64,000 nt of DNA from an uncultured Lachnospiraceae bacterium (GCA_902781325.1 CACZJD010000001.1:1-64000); one strand, 5' to 3'; counted from the first letter of the stretch, positions 26,356-37,169 are shown. The notes: a model not told the origin generated them from the sequence alone. Numbers and translations are program-made.

Positions 26356-27192
26356 TCAGTTCTGGATATACTGCTCGACGAGTTTATCGAATGTTCCGTC
26401 AGCCTTGATCTCAGCAAGCGCGGCATTGACCTTCTCTGTGAGAACGGTGTCGCCCTTGGGCATTGCGATCGCATACTGCTCAGGTTCGAAGCCATAAACA
26501 GCTCCGTCGGTAAGCTTGAGCTGATCAGGATAATTGCTCTGGAATACCATAGCGGGGTTTCTGTCGATGATCACGCAGTCAAGTCTGCCGTTAAGAAGAT
26601 CGTTTACAGCGTCAACAGCTTTGTTATAAGACTTCTTCTGTGTTGTTCCGTCCTCAGCGATAAGGTCGTCGATCAGATACTCACCTGTGGTGCCGAGCTG
26701 GCATCCGAGGTTCTTGCCAAGAAGGTCTTCCTTCGCCGCGATAGCGGAATCAGCGGGAAGGATCACATACTGAACAGCTTCATAATAAGAATCTGAGAAA
26801 TCAACAGCGTTCTTTCTCTCATCCGTTACGGTCATGCCTGCGATGGCAACATCGATCTTAGAACCGATCGATGTGATCAGGGAGCCGAACTCCATGTTCT
26901 GGATTTCAACTTCCACACCCAGTTTCTCGCCGATCGCCTTGATCAGAGCCATGTCAAATCCGTCGGGTTCGCCGTTGTCGCCGAGATATTCAAAAGGCGG
27001 GAACTCAGCGTTTGTTCCGACGATCAGTTTGCCGTCAGCAAGTGCATCGGACTCCGCGCCCTCAGCGGAAGCGGTTTCTTCAGCTGCAGCTGTATCCTTA
27101 GCGTCGGAGCTGCCCGTGCTTGTGGATGATCCGCAGGCGATGAGGCTGACAGAGATCGCTGCTGTGAGCAGCATTGCAATAATCTTTTTCAT
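26356..27192 (-). CDS. polar amino acid ABC transporter, substrate-binding lipoprotein
   Basis: A 278-residue extracytoplasmic binding protein of the SBP_bac_3 family. The signal peptide ends with lipobox SLIAC (Cys20) and is followed by a Ser/Ala/Glu linker. The fold shows KLIVGTNAEFPPFEYLGDNG, DGFDMALIKAIGEKLGVE and TVTDERKNAVDFSDSYY. It delivers an amino acid to the permease/ATPase encoded downstream. GAGGAAAG lies three bases before the ATG. A consensus promoter lies 86 bases upstream. Confidence 0.93.
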   Translation of the reverse strand: MKKIIAMLLTAAISVSLIACGSSTSTGSSDAKDTAAAEETASAEGAESDALADGKLIVGTNAEFPPFEYLGDNGEPDGFDMALIKAIGEKLGVEVEIQNMEFGSLITSIGSKIDVAIAGMTVTDERKNAVDFSDSYYEAVQYVILPADSAIAAKEDLLGKNLGCQLGTTGEYLIDDLIAEDGTTQKKSYNKAVDAVNDLLNGRLDCVIIDRNPAMVFQSNYPDQLKLTDGAVYGFEPEQYAIAMPKGDTVLTEKVNAALAEIKADGTFDKLVEQYIQN

Positions 27193-27231
27193 GTTCTTTC
27201 CTCCACTTCTTCCTGTGACTCACTCAGACAA

Positions 27232-27262
27232 TGTACAGTAAAAATTTGTACAATTGTATACA
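27232..27262. promoter_or_regulatory. TGTACA-type repeats in the leader of the binding-protein gene
   Basis: Two TGTACA hexamers (27232-27237, 27247-27252), a related TATACA (27257-27262) and the palindrome TACAATTGTA (27249-27258) lie just downstream of the promoter. They could be an operator. The regulator is unknown. Confidence 0.35.
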
Positions 27263-27277
27263 GGAAATTCAACGTCT

Positions 27278-27306
27278 ATTATATGCATTTCCATTCGGTG
27301 TTTCAA
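27278..27306 (-). promoter_or_regulatory. promoter of the amino acid ABC transporter genes
   Basis: On the minus strand TTGAAA (27301-27306), a 17-base spacer and a perfect TATAAT (27278-27283). This lies in the gap between fumC and the transporter genes. Confidence 0.8.
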
Positions 27307-27361
27307 GAAAGATTTTAACAAACATCGGTTATTTGATGATTTTTATTGCGGCGCGGGTGGC

Positions 27362-28726
<1,365 letters not shown>

Positions 28727-28761
28727 TTTCTGTCCTCCGCTTCCGTTTTTATCACAAGTTA

Positions 28762-29907
28762 TTATTTGTTATGGCTGCGTACCTTAAATCCCGCATAATC
28801 ACCCCTGCTGTACACGACCTTGCAGCCTGCCTTGCGGACTCTGAGTTCAATGCACCTGCCGCATGCGGACGCCTCGTCCTCCGTGCATATTTTGCCGTCG
28901 TACAGAAGATATTTTTTCCGCACGTCTCCCGGAGACAGATTGGGCATGATCACGTTGGCTCCGGCCAGAAATCCCAATTCTCTTCCGACAGGATGAATGG
29001 TTCCCAGCGCTGTCGTCGCGGGAAGCAGAACATCCGGAAGCATGAGCCTGATCACTGCGAGAAGGTGAAGGGTGTCATAGAGGCTTCCCGCCTTCTCACC
29101 CGCGAAGGGTGTATCTTTGTGGGGGATAAAGGGCCCGATTCCGATCATATGAGGCCGGAATTCTTTCATATAGCGCAGATCTTCGATCACATGGTCCCTG
29201 GTCTGTCCCGGGGATCCCACCATGATCCCGCAGCCCACCTGATATCCGATCTCTTTGAGATCTGCAAGACACCTCTTTCTGTTTGCGATGCTCAGCTCCT
29301 GCGGATGAAGATATCTGTAGTGTTCCGGATCCGATGTCTCCTGGCGCAGCAGATAGCGGTCAGCGCCGGCATCGAAATAGGCTTTATAGGAATCTCTGCT
29401 CTTTTCTCCGATAGACAGTGTCACAGCGCAGTCGGGATACCGCTCTTTAATTGCGGACACGATCCCGCATATCATTTCATCCGTGAAATACAGATCCTCG
29501 CCGCCCTGCAGCACAAAGGTCCTAAAGCCCAGGGAATACCCCTGCTCGCAGCACGCAAGGATCTGCTCCGGAGTCAGTCTGTAGCGCTGTACATTCCGGT
29601 TGCTTCTCCGGATCCCGCAGTATCTGCAGTCATTTCTGCAGTAGTTCGTGAACTCGATCAGCCCGCGAAGATAGACGTCATTTCCGTAATACTTCTCTCT
29701 TGCCCTTCGCGCCGCGGCATAGAGAAGCGCTTCTTCCTCTGTACACCGGGCAGCCGGGATCTCTTCGCGGATCTGCACGCATCTGTCCGCGTCTTCACTG
29801 CACGACTCTGCCAAAATATCGAATAACTCACGAAGATCGCTGTCTGTGAGTGTCTGTTCTTTTTCCAGGAGCCCGACCAGCTCCGCCATTCTCGAAAGTT
29901 TATTCAT
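28762..29907 (-). CDS. hydE: [FeFe]-hydrogenase maturase HydE (radical SAM)
   Basis: HydE is a radical SAM enzyme that helps build the 2Fe subcluster of [FeFe] hydrogenase from an Fe(CO)2CN-cysteine precursor. The 381-residue protein has the cluster motif CRNDCRYCGI (C-x3-C-x2-C) in EFTNYCRND, then RRSNRNVQRYRL and FRTFVLQGGEDLYFTDE, all typical of HydE. The ATG at 29907 overlaps hydF by eight bases. A TTG three codons earlier is less likely. hydG, which normally supplies the precursor, is not in the window. Confidence 0.92.
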   Translation of the reverse strand: MNKLSRMAELVGLLEKEQTLTDSDLRELFDILAESCSEDADRCVQIREEIPAARCTEEEALLYAAARRAREKYYGNDVYLRGLIEFTNYCRNDCRYCGIRRSNRNVQRYRLTPEQILACCEQGYSLGFRTFVLQGGEDLYFTDEMICGIVSAIKERYPDCAVTLSIGEKSRDSYKAYFDAGADRYLLRQETSDPEHYRYLHPQELSIANRKRCLADLKEIGYQVGCGIMVGSPGQTRDHVIEDLRYMKEFRPHMIGIGPFIPHKDTPFAGEKAGSLYDTLHLLAVIRLMLPDVLLPATTALGTIHPVGRELGFLAGANVIMPNLSPGDVRKKYLLYDGKICTEDEASACGRCIELRVRKAGCKVVYSRGDYAGFKVRSHNK

Positions 29908-31132
29908 TTCGCACAATTTCCGTACTTCTGTCCAGGATCCCCCTCATATAGGCGATCGCAGTGCCGTAATTGGTAAAAGGAATTCCCTGGTCTGCCGCGC
30001 ACTTCATGCGCCAGCGCACCTCTCTGTCGTTAAGCATGCAGGCGCCGCAGTGGATGATCAGCGCGTATTTAGTGAGATCATCGGGAAATCCTGTGCCCGA
30101 GCTCGTCTCAAAGCGGATATCCGCACCGGTCTTCTTCCTGATCCAGGCAGGGATCTTCTCCGTTCCGATGTCGCCGCACTGCCTGTGGTGCGTACAGCCC
30201 TCGGAGATCAGGATCACATCTCCATCCTTCAGTTCATCTATCTTTCTGACGCCTGCCAGCGCGGAGTCAAGAAATCCTTTATATCTGGCCATAAGGATCG
30301 AGAAGGAGGTGAGGGGAATGTCCGCCGGCACTGTTTTGGCCACCTCTCCAAAGACCTGGCTGTCAGTGATGACAAGTCCGGGCTTAGTCTGCCCGCCCTC
30401 ACAATCCAGTTTCTCCAGTAGTTCTCCGAGCCGGTCCTGTTTGACACAGATGGGAATGCCGTCCGCATCGAGGATTCCACGGATCATCATCTGCTGGGGA
30501 AGGATCAGCCTCCCTTTAGGAGCGGCTTTGTCAATGGGAATTACCAGGATGACCATTTCAGAAGGTTCGATCAGATCCCCGATCAGCGGTCTCTCCACAA
30601 TGCTCTCTCTGCCGAGAACGGCTATTCTTTCCTTGAGTTCATGGATACCATCACCTGTCAAAGCGCTCACATAAAGAATCTGTCCCTTAATGATCCCGGG
30701 AAACAACTTTTCCGCTTCTTCGACACCGGTCTTGTCAACGAGGTCGGATTTATTAATGACTACAATGTAGGGTATCTCTTTCTCCTCAAAGAGAGCTATG
30801 AGCTCCATGTCAGCTTCTGCGGCTCCGGTCTGCGCGTCAAGTACGAGCACAGCCAGGTCGGCCCGGTTCATAACTCTTCTGGCCCGCCGGACTCTCTTCT
30901 CCCCCAGCGCGCCCTCGTCATCAAATCCGGGCGTATCTATGATCACTACAGGACCCAGGGGCAGCAGTTCCATAGACTTGATGACCGGATCAGTCGTCGT
31001 GCCCCTGACGTCGGATACCACGGAGATCTCCTGACCCGTCACGGCGTTCACAATGCTGGACTTTCCTGCATTTCTCCTGCCGAAGAATCCAATGTGCACT
31101 CTTTCGCCCGAAGGCGTGCTGTTAAGGCTCAT
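29900..31132 (-). CDS. hydF: [FeFe]-hydrogenase maturation GTPase HydF
   Basis: HydF is the GTPase scaffold that carries the 2Fe subcluster to HydA. The 410-residue protein has G1 GRRNAGKSS at 18-26, the DTPGFDD and NKSD motifs, a dimer domain, and the C-terminal cluster-binding Cys/His set: GCTHHRQCGDIG and IHCGACML. All expected ligands seem present. The ATG at 31132 follows AAGGAGG by five bases. The ATG seven codons upstream precedes that site. It overlaps the nitrogenase-like K gene by 11 bases and hydE by eight. Confidence 0.94.
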   Translation of the reverse strand: MSLNSTPSGERVHIGFFGRRNAGKSSIVNAVTGQEISVVSDVRGTTTDPVIKSMELLPLGPVVIIDTPGFDDEGALGEKRVRRARRVMNRADLAVLVLDAQTGAAEADMELIALFEEKEIPYIVVINKSDLVDKTGVEEAEKLFPGIIKGQILYVSALTGDGIHELKERIAVLGRESIVERPLIGDLIEPSEMVILVIPIDKAAPKGRLILPQQMMIRGILDADGIPICVKQDRLGELLEKLDCEGGQTKPGLVITDSQVFGEVAKTVPADIPLTSFSILMARYKGFLDSALAGVRKIDELKDGDVILISEGCTHHRQCGDIGTEKIPAWIRKKTGADIRFETSSGTGFPDDLTKYALIIHCGACMLNDREVRWRMKCAADQGIPFTNYGTAIAYMRGILDRSTEIVRNE

Positions 31133-32315
31133 CGCTGCCTCCTTTTCCCTCACATGTATTGATGAAAGGATCTCTGAAACTGCTTCTGTAAATGCGGCCT
31201 GAAAATGCCAGATGCGGCACCGGGTCCATTGCGGTCCCGTCCGGGATCACATAGCGGTAGAGCGGATCCGCGATCACAAGGGTATTCTCCGAGCAGATCT
31301 GCTCCATTGTTTCTTCAACTTCCTCTTCTCCCCGGCAGATCTTATCCGCAGATCGGATCAGATTCTCACTCTCTTCTGTAGCTGCGATCACACATGTACG
31401 CAGTCCTCTGTCTTCATAATCCTGCGCGATACTGCAGGACAGGACCGGCTCGCCGATCACGATGATCTGTGGTTTTCCTTGAAGATCCGATCCATCGGTC
31501 TCATATGCGGTTCCGCAGACTCCGCTTTCCGCGGCTTTCGCCAGTTTTCGAAGCACACGTCCTCGCATGCTTCCCAGCGGAGCACCCGCCACCCATGGTG
31601 TACCGAACTTGGCCCTCAAATATTCAGCTGTGCGCATGCCTGAAGCTGATACCACAAGGTTGACTGACGACCCGCCGGCCTTTTCCAGTTCAGTCAAAGA
31701 GTCGCCCATAGCCCACACAGAAGTGATCTCCCAGCCTTCCTTTTCCAGGATTTCACGGAGGGAAGATACACAGCTTTCCACCGCGTAGTCAAGAGGTGTC
31801 ATTCCGAGTATATTCAGGCTTCTTCTTTTCGCGGCTCTTTCATTGTCTCCGGTTTCAGAGCCGCCCGCCTCTCCAAACAGCTTTTCAGCCAGCTTAGCAA
31901 AAGCAAGGCCTGCGCCGCTTATATAGTCGTGCATTCCGTTAGTCGGAATATAGAATGTCGGTATACCGGTCCTGCTCTCAATGACCCTGCATATTCCGGC
32001 GAAATCCGTACCCGTAAGGTACGGGATCGGAGAATTGCAGAGCGCGATAAACCGCGGCGAGAACTTCCCGGACGCTCTCACAACATCATTGATCAGTTTG
32101 CTGTCATTGCCCATGACCGCATCAGGTTCACACAGCCCCGACAGAAAGATCAGACTGTCGCGGTCGTACCATCGCGTCTCGTCATGGGTGTTGTATGTGG
32201 AATTACATCCGGACGGGTCGTGCATGACTACCATGCCCCCCAGTTCGTAGAGCGCCGAACACACTCCCGATACATCCCCGGAGTAGACCGGCAGTATTCT
32301 GTATGCCTGTCTCAT
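31122..32315 (-). CDS. nitrogenase component 1-like protein, K-like (set 1)
   Basis: A 397-residue protein of the nitrogenase component 1 / protochlorophyllide reductase superfamily. Cys37 (DPSGCNSTYN), Cys62 (SGLCEPDAVMGND) and Cys93 (ALCNSPIPYLTGTD) occupy positions like the three cluster ligands of NifK/NifD. No FeMo-cofactor His motif is recognised. It is clearly paralogous to the C-terminal half of the protein at 39602-42151, sharing SG-S-YELGG, the GC and DE-RW positions. It lies 41 bases after the H-D fusion gene and overlaps hydF by 11 bases. It would form a component with the D-like part of that fusion. The substrate is unknown. Confidence 0.8.
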   Translation of the reverse strand: MRQAYRILPVYSGDVSGVCSALYELGGMVVMHDPSGCNSTYNTHDETRWYDRDSLIFLSGLCEPDAVMGNDSKLINDVVRASGKFSPRFIALCNSPIPYLTGTDFAGICRVIESRTGIPTFYIPTNGMHDYISGAGLAFAKLAEKLFGEAGGSETGDNERAAKRRSLNILGMTPLDYAVESCVSSLREILEKEGWEITSVWAMGDSLTELEKAGGSSVNLVVSASGMRTAEYLRAKFGTPWVAGAPLGSMRGRVLRKLAKAAESGVCGTAYETDGSDLQGKPQIIVIGEPVLSCSIAQDYEDRGLRTCVIAATEESENLIRSADKICRGEEEVEETMEQICSENTLVIADPLYRYVIPDGTAMDPVPHLAFSGRIYRSSFRDPFINTCEGKGGSDEP

Positions 32316-32356
32316 AGTTTCCTCCCGAAGGTCAAAATATCGTCTTATTATACGCG

Positions 32357-34543
32357 TCAGAACAGAATGCTCTCGCAGCCCAGGCCCTTTCTGGGAACCA
32401 GGTCCCTTGTATCCTTCGTATTCTTATAGGCATCTTCCATCAGGGCAGCCATCTTTCTGATCCCGCTAAAGCCCCACATTCCCCCGAAGTCGACGAGGTT
32501 TACAAAGTGCTCAGTTCCGCAGAACCAGGCCGCTTTGGGCCCTACGGCCAGGTAACCGCTGTGTTCCGGATCTATGGCTCCCGCGTGGAGCAGACGCCCC
32601 TCTGCATGGATCGTACTGCAAAGAAGAATTTCGCCGTGGTTCTCCCTGAGCCAGAGGAAATCATCCTCTTCTTCGGGGCTCACAGCGTCCAGATAAACTT
32701 CCCTGACATTAAATCCGTGCTCAAGAAGAAGTCTTGCAAACCCCAGAGGTCTCTGCACGGCTATATAATCAATTGCGATCGGAGTGCTGCCGATCAAATC
32801 CCGCAGGTTACAAAGTGCCTTCTCGCACAGTTTTTCTTCCTGTGCAAAGTCAATGCCTGCCTGCTTCATAGTTATGCCCAGTGTCTGTGCTGCAGTTTCA
32901 AGTTCTTCCCTGATCCCGGCATAATCGATGACTGCCGGCAGATACAGTCCCTTACAGCCCAGTCTTCGGGCCGTCTGCCTTACAGAGACCGCAGACATGG
33001 GGCTTCTTGTTATAAAGACTTCTCTGCCTGAGAGTTTCTGATACTCTTTCAAAGTTTCGCAGTCCTGTATCTGCAGCGGATTTGAGTCCATCCCCCGGGC
33101 CTTGTCCGCCGCCCGGATCAGCCGCATCAGATCACTCTCGGGATCCAGCGCATAGATATCTCCGAGCAGTGCTGTAAGCCCGTTCTTTTCTTCAGAAAGC
33201 TCAAGGATATCCATCATAGCCTTTCTGAGTTTCATGTCCGGACTGGGGCCTGTCTTTTGCATAATGGGATCCATCCATCCCTTGATGAATACTATCTGCG
33301 GGAATCTCTTTTCCAGCTCTTTATATACATATCTCAGATCGCATCCCATAAAGTGATGGAGACAGACAGGAAATACAAGGACAGCTTTGGGAAGTCCTTC
33401 CTCTCCCCTCTTTCTGCGGATCTTTTCCAGCACGTCAGAGACTCCCTCAAGTGTGATCTCCTCGAGATTTCCGCTGTGCATGTCCTTTTCTTCAAGGACT
33501 ACACAGGAAAAGCGCTCGATAGCGTTCATCTCGGCGGCAGTCATCACGACTCCTCTCATACAGTTGTCCGAGCAGACGTAGATCTGATGGGCCTGGGGCA
33601 TCAGCATTCCGATATGCACAATGTTCCAGGTCTCGTGGACCGGCGGATTAAATTCAAGTTCCTGCGCGAAAGGTGCAGGAAAGGAAGCTTTTGATACAGG
33701 GATCCTGGAGGGACCTTCGCTTCCTGCTTCAGAGCTCTCTCTGCTTTTTTCCGGAGCAGCTTCATTTTCCTGTGCCGGATACGCGACGCCGCAGTCCGAG
33801 GCTATTTTATCGGCCAATGCTCTGTAGCAATCCGCAATATCAGAATCAGGAAATGCGCTCATGACAGTCACTCCCAGTTCTTCCGCTTCCTGTACAAGAT
33901 CCGACCTCTCGATACTACCGGTGATCTGCGTGTGAAGATCCTGTGAGAGTTCAAGCACTTTTTCTTCCTCGCGTTTTACATTTCTCCGGTTGAGGATCAG
34001 ACCGCCCAGCTGCGCGTATCCTCTCTCTTTGAAGTTTTCCACTGCGAGTCCGATATTGGCCGCCGCATAGATCGCCATATTCTCGCCGGAAGTCAGAATA
34101 TACACTCTGTTGGCGTATCCCTCTCTCATAGGCATGGCAAATCCTCCGCATACCACGTCCCCGAGGACATCGTAGAGGATCACATCCGGGCTGTATTTTG
34201 CCAAAATATCTTTGTCCCTTAAAGTCTCCAGCGCAGTGATGATGCCCCTGCCGGCGCATCCCCGTCCGGGCATGGGACCCCCTGCCTCCGCGCAGATGAC
34301 TCGTCCTCTTCCGGTCTCTTTCACATAGATAACATCTTCAAGTCCAAAGGGAACGCGCTTTCTGACCATCTCCATGACTGTGGGGATCTTCTTCCCGTCC
34401 CGCAGGCTCAGGGTGGAATCCGCTTTGGGGTCGCATCCGATCTGAAGTACAGTCATTCCCAGGCTTGCCCAGTATTGCGACAGATTTGAAACGGTAGTCG
34501 ATTTCCCGATGCCGCCTTTTCCGTAAAATGCTATTCTGATCAT
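32357..34543 (-). CDS. NifH-like ATPase fused to a nitrogenase D-like domain (set 1)
   Basis: The 728-residue fusion has two parts. Residues 1-250 are a NifH/BchL-type iron protein: P-loop GKGGIGKST at 8-16, Cys96 in GRGCAGRGI and Cys132 in [11 protein letters not shown], the two ligands of its shared [4Fe-4S] cluster. Residues 250-305 are a Ser/Glu/Pro linker. Residues 305-728 form a D-like component 1 domain with Cys323/327 and Cys393/400 (VCLHHFMGCD). That domain matches the N-terminal half of the protein at 39602-42151. Fusing an electron donor to its acceptor is unusual, because the NifH cycle normally needs docking and release. The ATG overlaps the TM1266 gene by four bases. Confidence 0.82.
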   Translation of the reverse strand: MIRIAFYGKGGIGKSTTVSNLSQYWASLGMTVLQIGCDPKADSTLSLRDGKKIPTVMEMVRKRVPFGLEDVIYVKETGRGRVICAEAGGPMPGRGCAGRGIITALETLRDKDILAKYSPDVILYDVLGDVVCGGFAMPMREGYANRVYILTSGENMAIYAAANIGLAVENFKERGYAQLGGLILNRRNVKREEEKVLELSQDLHTQITGSIERSDLVQEAEELGVTVMSAFPDSDIADCYRALADKIASDCGVAYPAQENEAAPEKSRESSEAGSEGPSRIPVSKASFPAPFAQELEFNPPVHETWNIVHIGMLMPQAHQIYVCSDNCMRGVVMTAAEMNAIERFSCVVLEEKDMHSGNLEEITLEGVSDVLEKIRRKRGEEGLPKAVLVFPVCLHHFMGCDLRYVYKELEKRFPQIVFIKGWMDPIMQKTGPSPDMKLRKAMMDILELSEEKNGLTALLGDIYALDPESDLMRLIRAADKARGMDSNPLQIQDCETLKEYQKLSGREVFITRSPMSAVSVRQTARRLGCKGLYLPAVIDYAGIREELETAAQTLGITMKQAGIDFAQEEKLCEKALCNLRDLIGSTPIAIDYIAVQRPLGFARLLLEHGFNVREVYLDAVSPEEEDDFLWLRENHGEILLCSTIHAEGRLLHAGAIDPEHSGYLAVGPKAAWFCGTEHFVNLVDFGGMWGFSGIRKMAALMEDAYKNTKDTRDLVPRKGLGCESILF

Positions 34544-34812
34544 TTTATCTCCACCTCTGAGATCACATTGGAATAAGCCGTCTTGGCACTGATCCCCGGC
34601 AGCTTTCCGATCTTACCGGAAAGCGCGCTGATCTTCTCCTGAGGAGCGTCTACCGCTACGCTGATGATGCTGATCCCTTTGCTTCTGTAAGGAATCCCCA
34701 TTCTCCCGATAATATAACCGCGATATTCGTGAAGGATCTCATTGATCTTCTGCGCGGCATCCTCGTTTCCGACAATGATAGAGATCACCGCCACTCTCGT
34801 CTCTATGCTCAT
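34540..34812 (-). CDS. TM1266-family iron-only hydrogenase system regulator
   Basis: A 90-residue ACT-like (ferredoxin-fold) protein: MSIETRVAVISIIVGNEDAA, YRGYIIGRMGIPYRSKGI and SIISVAVDAP. The family is named for its association with [FeFe]-hydrogenase maturation genes. Its mechanism is unproven. The ATG at 34812 was chosen because AAAGGAG stands seven bases before it. The longer reading frame upstream lacks such a site. It overlaps the H-D fusion gene (ATGA) and is 19 bases after hypE. This placement ties the nitrogenase-like genes to hydrogenase-type metabolism. Confidence 0.85.
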   Translation of the reverse strand: MSIETRVAVISIIVGNEDAAQKINEILHEYRGYIIGRMGIPYRSKGISIISVAVDAPQEKISALSGKIGKLPGISAKTAYSNVISEVEIK

Positions 34813-34831
34813 AGCCGTCTCCTTTATTCTC

Positions 34832-35842
34832 TCAGCAGATCCTCGGAAGCAGCTCATTACCGGGCTGCGGAAGAAGAGTCTGCGCGCCGATTTCTGTCGT
34901 CATAGTCACTCTTCCGGGCATAACGTCGGTGATCTTACCGATCACAGTCGTCCCTTCCGTGTATTTGCAGTTCCGGAGAGTTTCCACTAACAGTTCCGCT
35001 TTCTCTTCAGGGCATACCATAACAAGTCTTCCCTCGCAGGCCAGATATAAGGGTTCAAGCCCCAGCAGGCCGCAGACTCCCTTCACGGCGGGATCTACAG
35101 GGATCTTTCCCGCGTCAAGATTTACGCCGACGCCGCTCTGGGCCGCGATCTCATAGAGAACTGTTCCCACGCCGCCGCGGGTCGCATCGCGGATAACATG
35201 GATCTCGGGAACTGCCTTCAGCGCCGCCTGTACAGCTCCGGACAGGGGCGCGCAGTCGCTTGTGACGTCCGCCTCAATCCCGTAGTCATCTCTCTCAAGA
35301 AGGATGGTGCAGCCGTGTCTTCCGATATCACCGGTCACAATAACCGCATCGCCGTGTTCTGCCAGTGCTCCGGAAGTCTTCACGCCGTCAGGAATGATCC
35401 CGACTCCGGTGGTGTTGATGAATACACCGTCCACCTGGCCTTTCCCTGCAACTTTGGTGTCTCCTGCCACGATCTGTACGCCGGCTTCGGCGGCAGTTTT
35501 CTCCATCGCAGCTGCGATCTCCTCGAGTTTGTCCATGGGGAATCCTTCCTCGATGACAAATCCGCAGGTCAGATATTTGGGCACTGCGCCCATGCAGGCG
35601 AGGTCATTTACCGTTCCGCAGATCGAGAGTTTTCCGATGTTTCCGCCTGCGAAAAAGGCCGGGGATACGATAAAGCCATCTGTAGACATAGCGATCCTTC
35701 CCTTTTCGATCCCGATGACTGCCGCGTCATCCGCAGTAAAGAGAGGATTCTGGAAATGTCTTTTGAACACACGGTCGATCAATTCTGAAGTCTGTTTGCC
35801 GCCGGCGCCGTGGGCCAGCGTTACTGTATTGCTGCCAGTCAT
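34832..35842 (-). CDS. hypE: hydrogenase maturation protein HypE
   Basis: HypE dehydrates the carbamoyl group made by HypF into a cyanide ligand on its C-terminal Cys. The 336-residue protein begins near VTLAHGAGGKQTSELI, has the PurM-like ATP region (IRDATRGGVGTVL) and ends with PRIC, the active terminal Cys. The start at 35842 gives the family's usual length and lies just after the hypD stop. The GGAGG inside the end of hypD is 14 bases away, longer than usual. An ATG at 35863 overlapping hypD is the alternative. Confidence 0.93.
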   Translation of the reverse strand: MTGSNTVTLAHGAGGKQTSELIDRVFKRHFQNPLFTADDAAVIGIEKGRIAMSTDGFIVSPAFFAGGNIGKLSICGTVNDLACMGAVPKYLTCGFVIEEGFPMDKLEEIAAAMEKTAAEAGVQIVAGDTKVAGKGQVDGVFINTTGVGIIPDGVKTSGALAEHGDAVIVTGDIGRHGCTILLERDDYGIEADVTSDCAPLSGAVQAALKAVPEIHVIRDATRGGVGTVLYEIAAQSGVGVNLDAGKIPVDPAVKGVCGLLGLEPLYLACEGRLVMVCPEEKAELLVETLRNCKYTEGTTVIGKITDVMPGRVTMTTEIGAQTLLPQPGNELLPRIC

Positions 35843-35852
35843 TGTATTTATC

Positions 35853-36914
35853 TCAACCTCCATACAGATAGAATGCCGAACAAGCGCCCTCGCCTGATAC
35901 CATACAGGCTCCAACGGGGTGCTCCGGCGTACACACTTTGCCAAAAACTTTGCAGTCGGAAGGGAGACATTTGCCCTGAAGGACTTCTCCGCATCGGCAG
36001 GCCGGATTGCTCCGCCCTTTCACTTCCGGAAGGCTGAACTTCACACGAGCGTCATACTGTGAATACTCATCCCGCAGTTTCATTCCGGACATAGGGATCT
36101 CCCCGATCCCTCTCCACTCGCTGTCGCAGGGTTCCATCATGGAATCCACCAGGCGCACTGCTGCCGGCTGTCCCTGTGCTCTTACGACTCTGGGGTAGCA
36201 GTTCACGAAGAAAGGCTCTCCCTTTTCAAACTTCGTGACAGCTACAGCAAGCGCAGTTACAAGCTCTGAAGCAGTAAATCCCGCGCACACGCCGCTCACG
36301 CCGCGGGCCGCCAGATCCTCGCAGATCCCCGTTCCCACAATAGCGTGCACATGACCGGGATAGAGATACAGATCAGTGCTGTCCTTCATGGCTTCATAAG
36401 CTCCCGGCATTGTCTTATTAGCTGTCAAAACAGAGAAATTCTCCACATTATCCCTCTGCGCTGCCTGCACCGCGAGACATACGGAAGGCGTCGTGGTCTC
36501 GAATCCGACTGAGAGGAAAACCACCTGCTCATCCTGATGCTTCACCGCGTACTCCACCGCATCCGCAGGCGAGTATACGACCTGGACTTTCGCCCCTGCG
36601 CCGCGGGCTTTCTGAAGGCTTGAAGAAGTTCCCGGAACCCTGACAAGATCCCCGAAAGTGCAGATGGTGCATCCGTGATCCAGCGCGAGGATGAGAGCCT
36701 CGTCGATAAAGCTCACCGGAGTTACGCAGACGGGACATCCCGGTCCTGAGATCAGCTTTACAGACGGCGGGAGTATCTTTCTGATGCCCAGCCTGAAGAT
36801 CTCGTGGGTGTGAGTGCCGCATACCTCCATGATCCGCACATCAGGACCGCTGTAGTTCTTAATGATCTCAAGGGCCGATCTCTTTTTTGACCCTGCATTT
36901 CTGTCATCACTCAT
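35853..36914 (-). CDS. hypD: hydrogenase maturation protein HypD
   Basis: HypD carries a [4Fe-4S] cluster and, with HypC, holds the iron that receives CN and CO. The 353-residue protein has MEVCGTHTHEIFR (Cys32), SGPGCPVCVTP (Cys60 and Cys63) and the C-terminal cluster ligands (CRCGEVLQGKC, then further Cys to residue 350). All the usual motifs are intact. GGAGG lies seven bases before the ATG, which overlaps hypC by four bases. Confidence 0.95.
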   Translation of the reverse strand: MSDDRNAGSKKRSALEIIKNYSGPDVRIMEVCGTHTHEIFRLGIRKILPPSVKLISGPGCPVCVTPVSFIDEALILALDHGCTICTFGDLVRVPGTSSSLQKARGAGAKVQVVYSPADAVEYAVKHQDEQVVFLSVGFETTTPSVCLAVQAAQRDNVENFSVLTANKTMPGAYEAMKDSTDLYLYPGHVHAIVGTGICEDLAARGVSGVCAGFTASELVTALAVAVTKFEKGEPFFVNCYPRVVRAQGQPAAVRLVDSMMEPCDSEWRGIGEIPMSGMKLRDEYSQYDARVKFSLPEVKGRSNPACRCGEVLQGKCLPSDCKVFGKVCTPEHPVGACMVSGEGACSAFYLYGG

Positions 36915-37123
36915 AACAGTTCCTCCAGAAGCTCCTCTGTCTCTGTCTGATCATCGCTGGTGATCTTTGAGATCGCCGCTCCTGCGTGCACCATGACATA
37001 ATCGCCGGGCTCCAGATCCTCCAAAAGCTGCGCGGAGACCTGCCTCTTGGCACCGCTTGCATCTACCAGCGCTGTTCCGTTTTCATTGATCCTGATTACT
37101 CTTGCTGAAAGACCTACACACAT
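36911..37123 (-). CDS. hypC: hydrogenase assembly chaperone HypC/HupF
   Basis: A 70-residue chaperone that binds the Fe(CN)2CO unit together with HypD. It begins MCVGLSARVI with the essential Cys2, and has GDYVMVHAGAAISKI, the family's second hallmark. AAGGAG lies about nine bases before the ATG. It lies 46 bases after hypF and overlaps hypD by four bases. Confidence 0.93.
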   Translation of the reverse strand: MCVGLSARVIRINENGTALVDASGAKRQVSAQLLEDLEPGDYVMVHAGAAISKITSDDQTETEELLEELL

Positions 37124-37169
37124 AATTTCCTCTCCTTGGCGGAATCATCCGCTTTTATATATTTGATCT

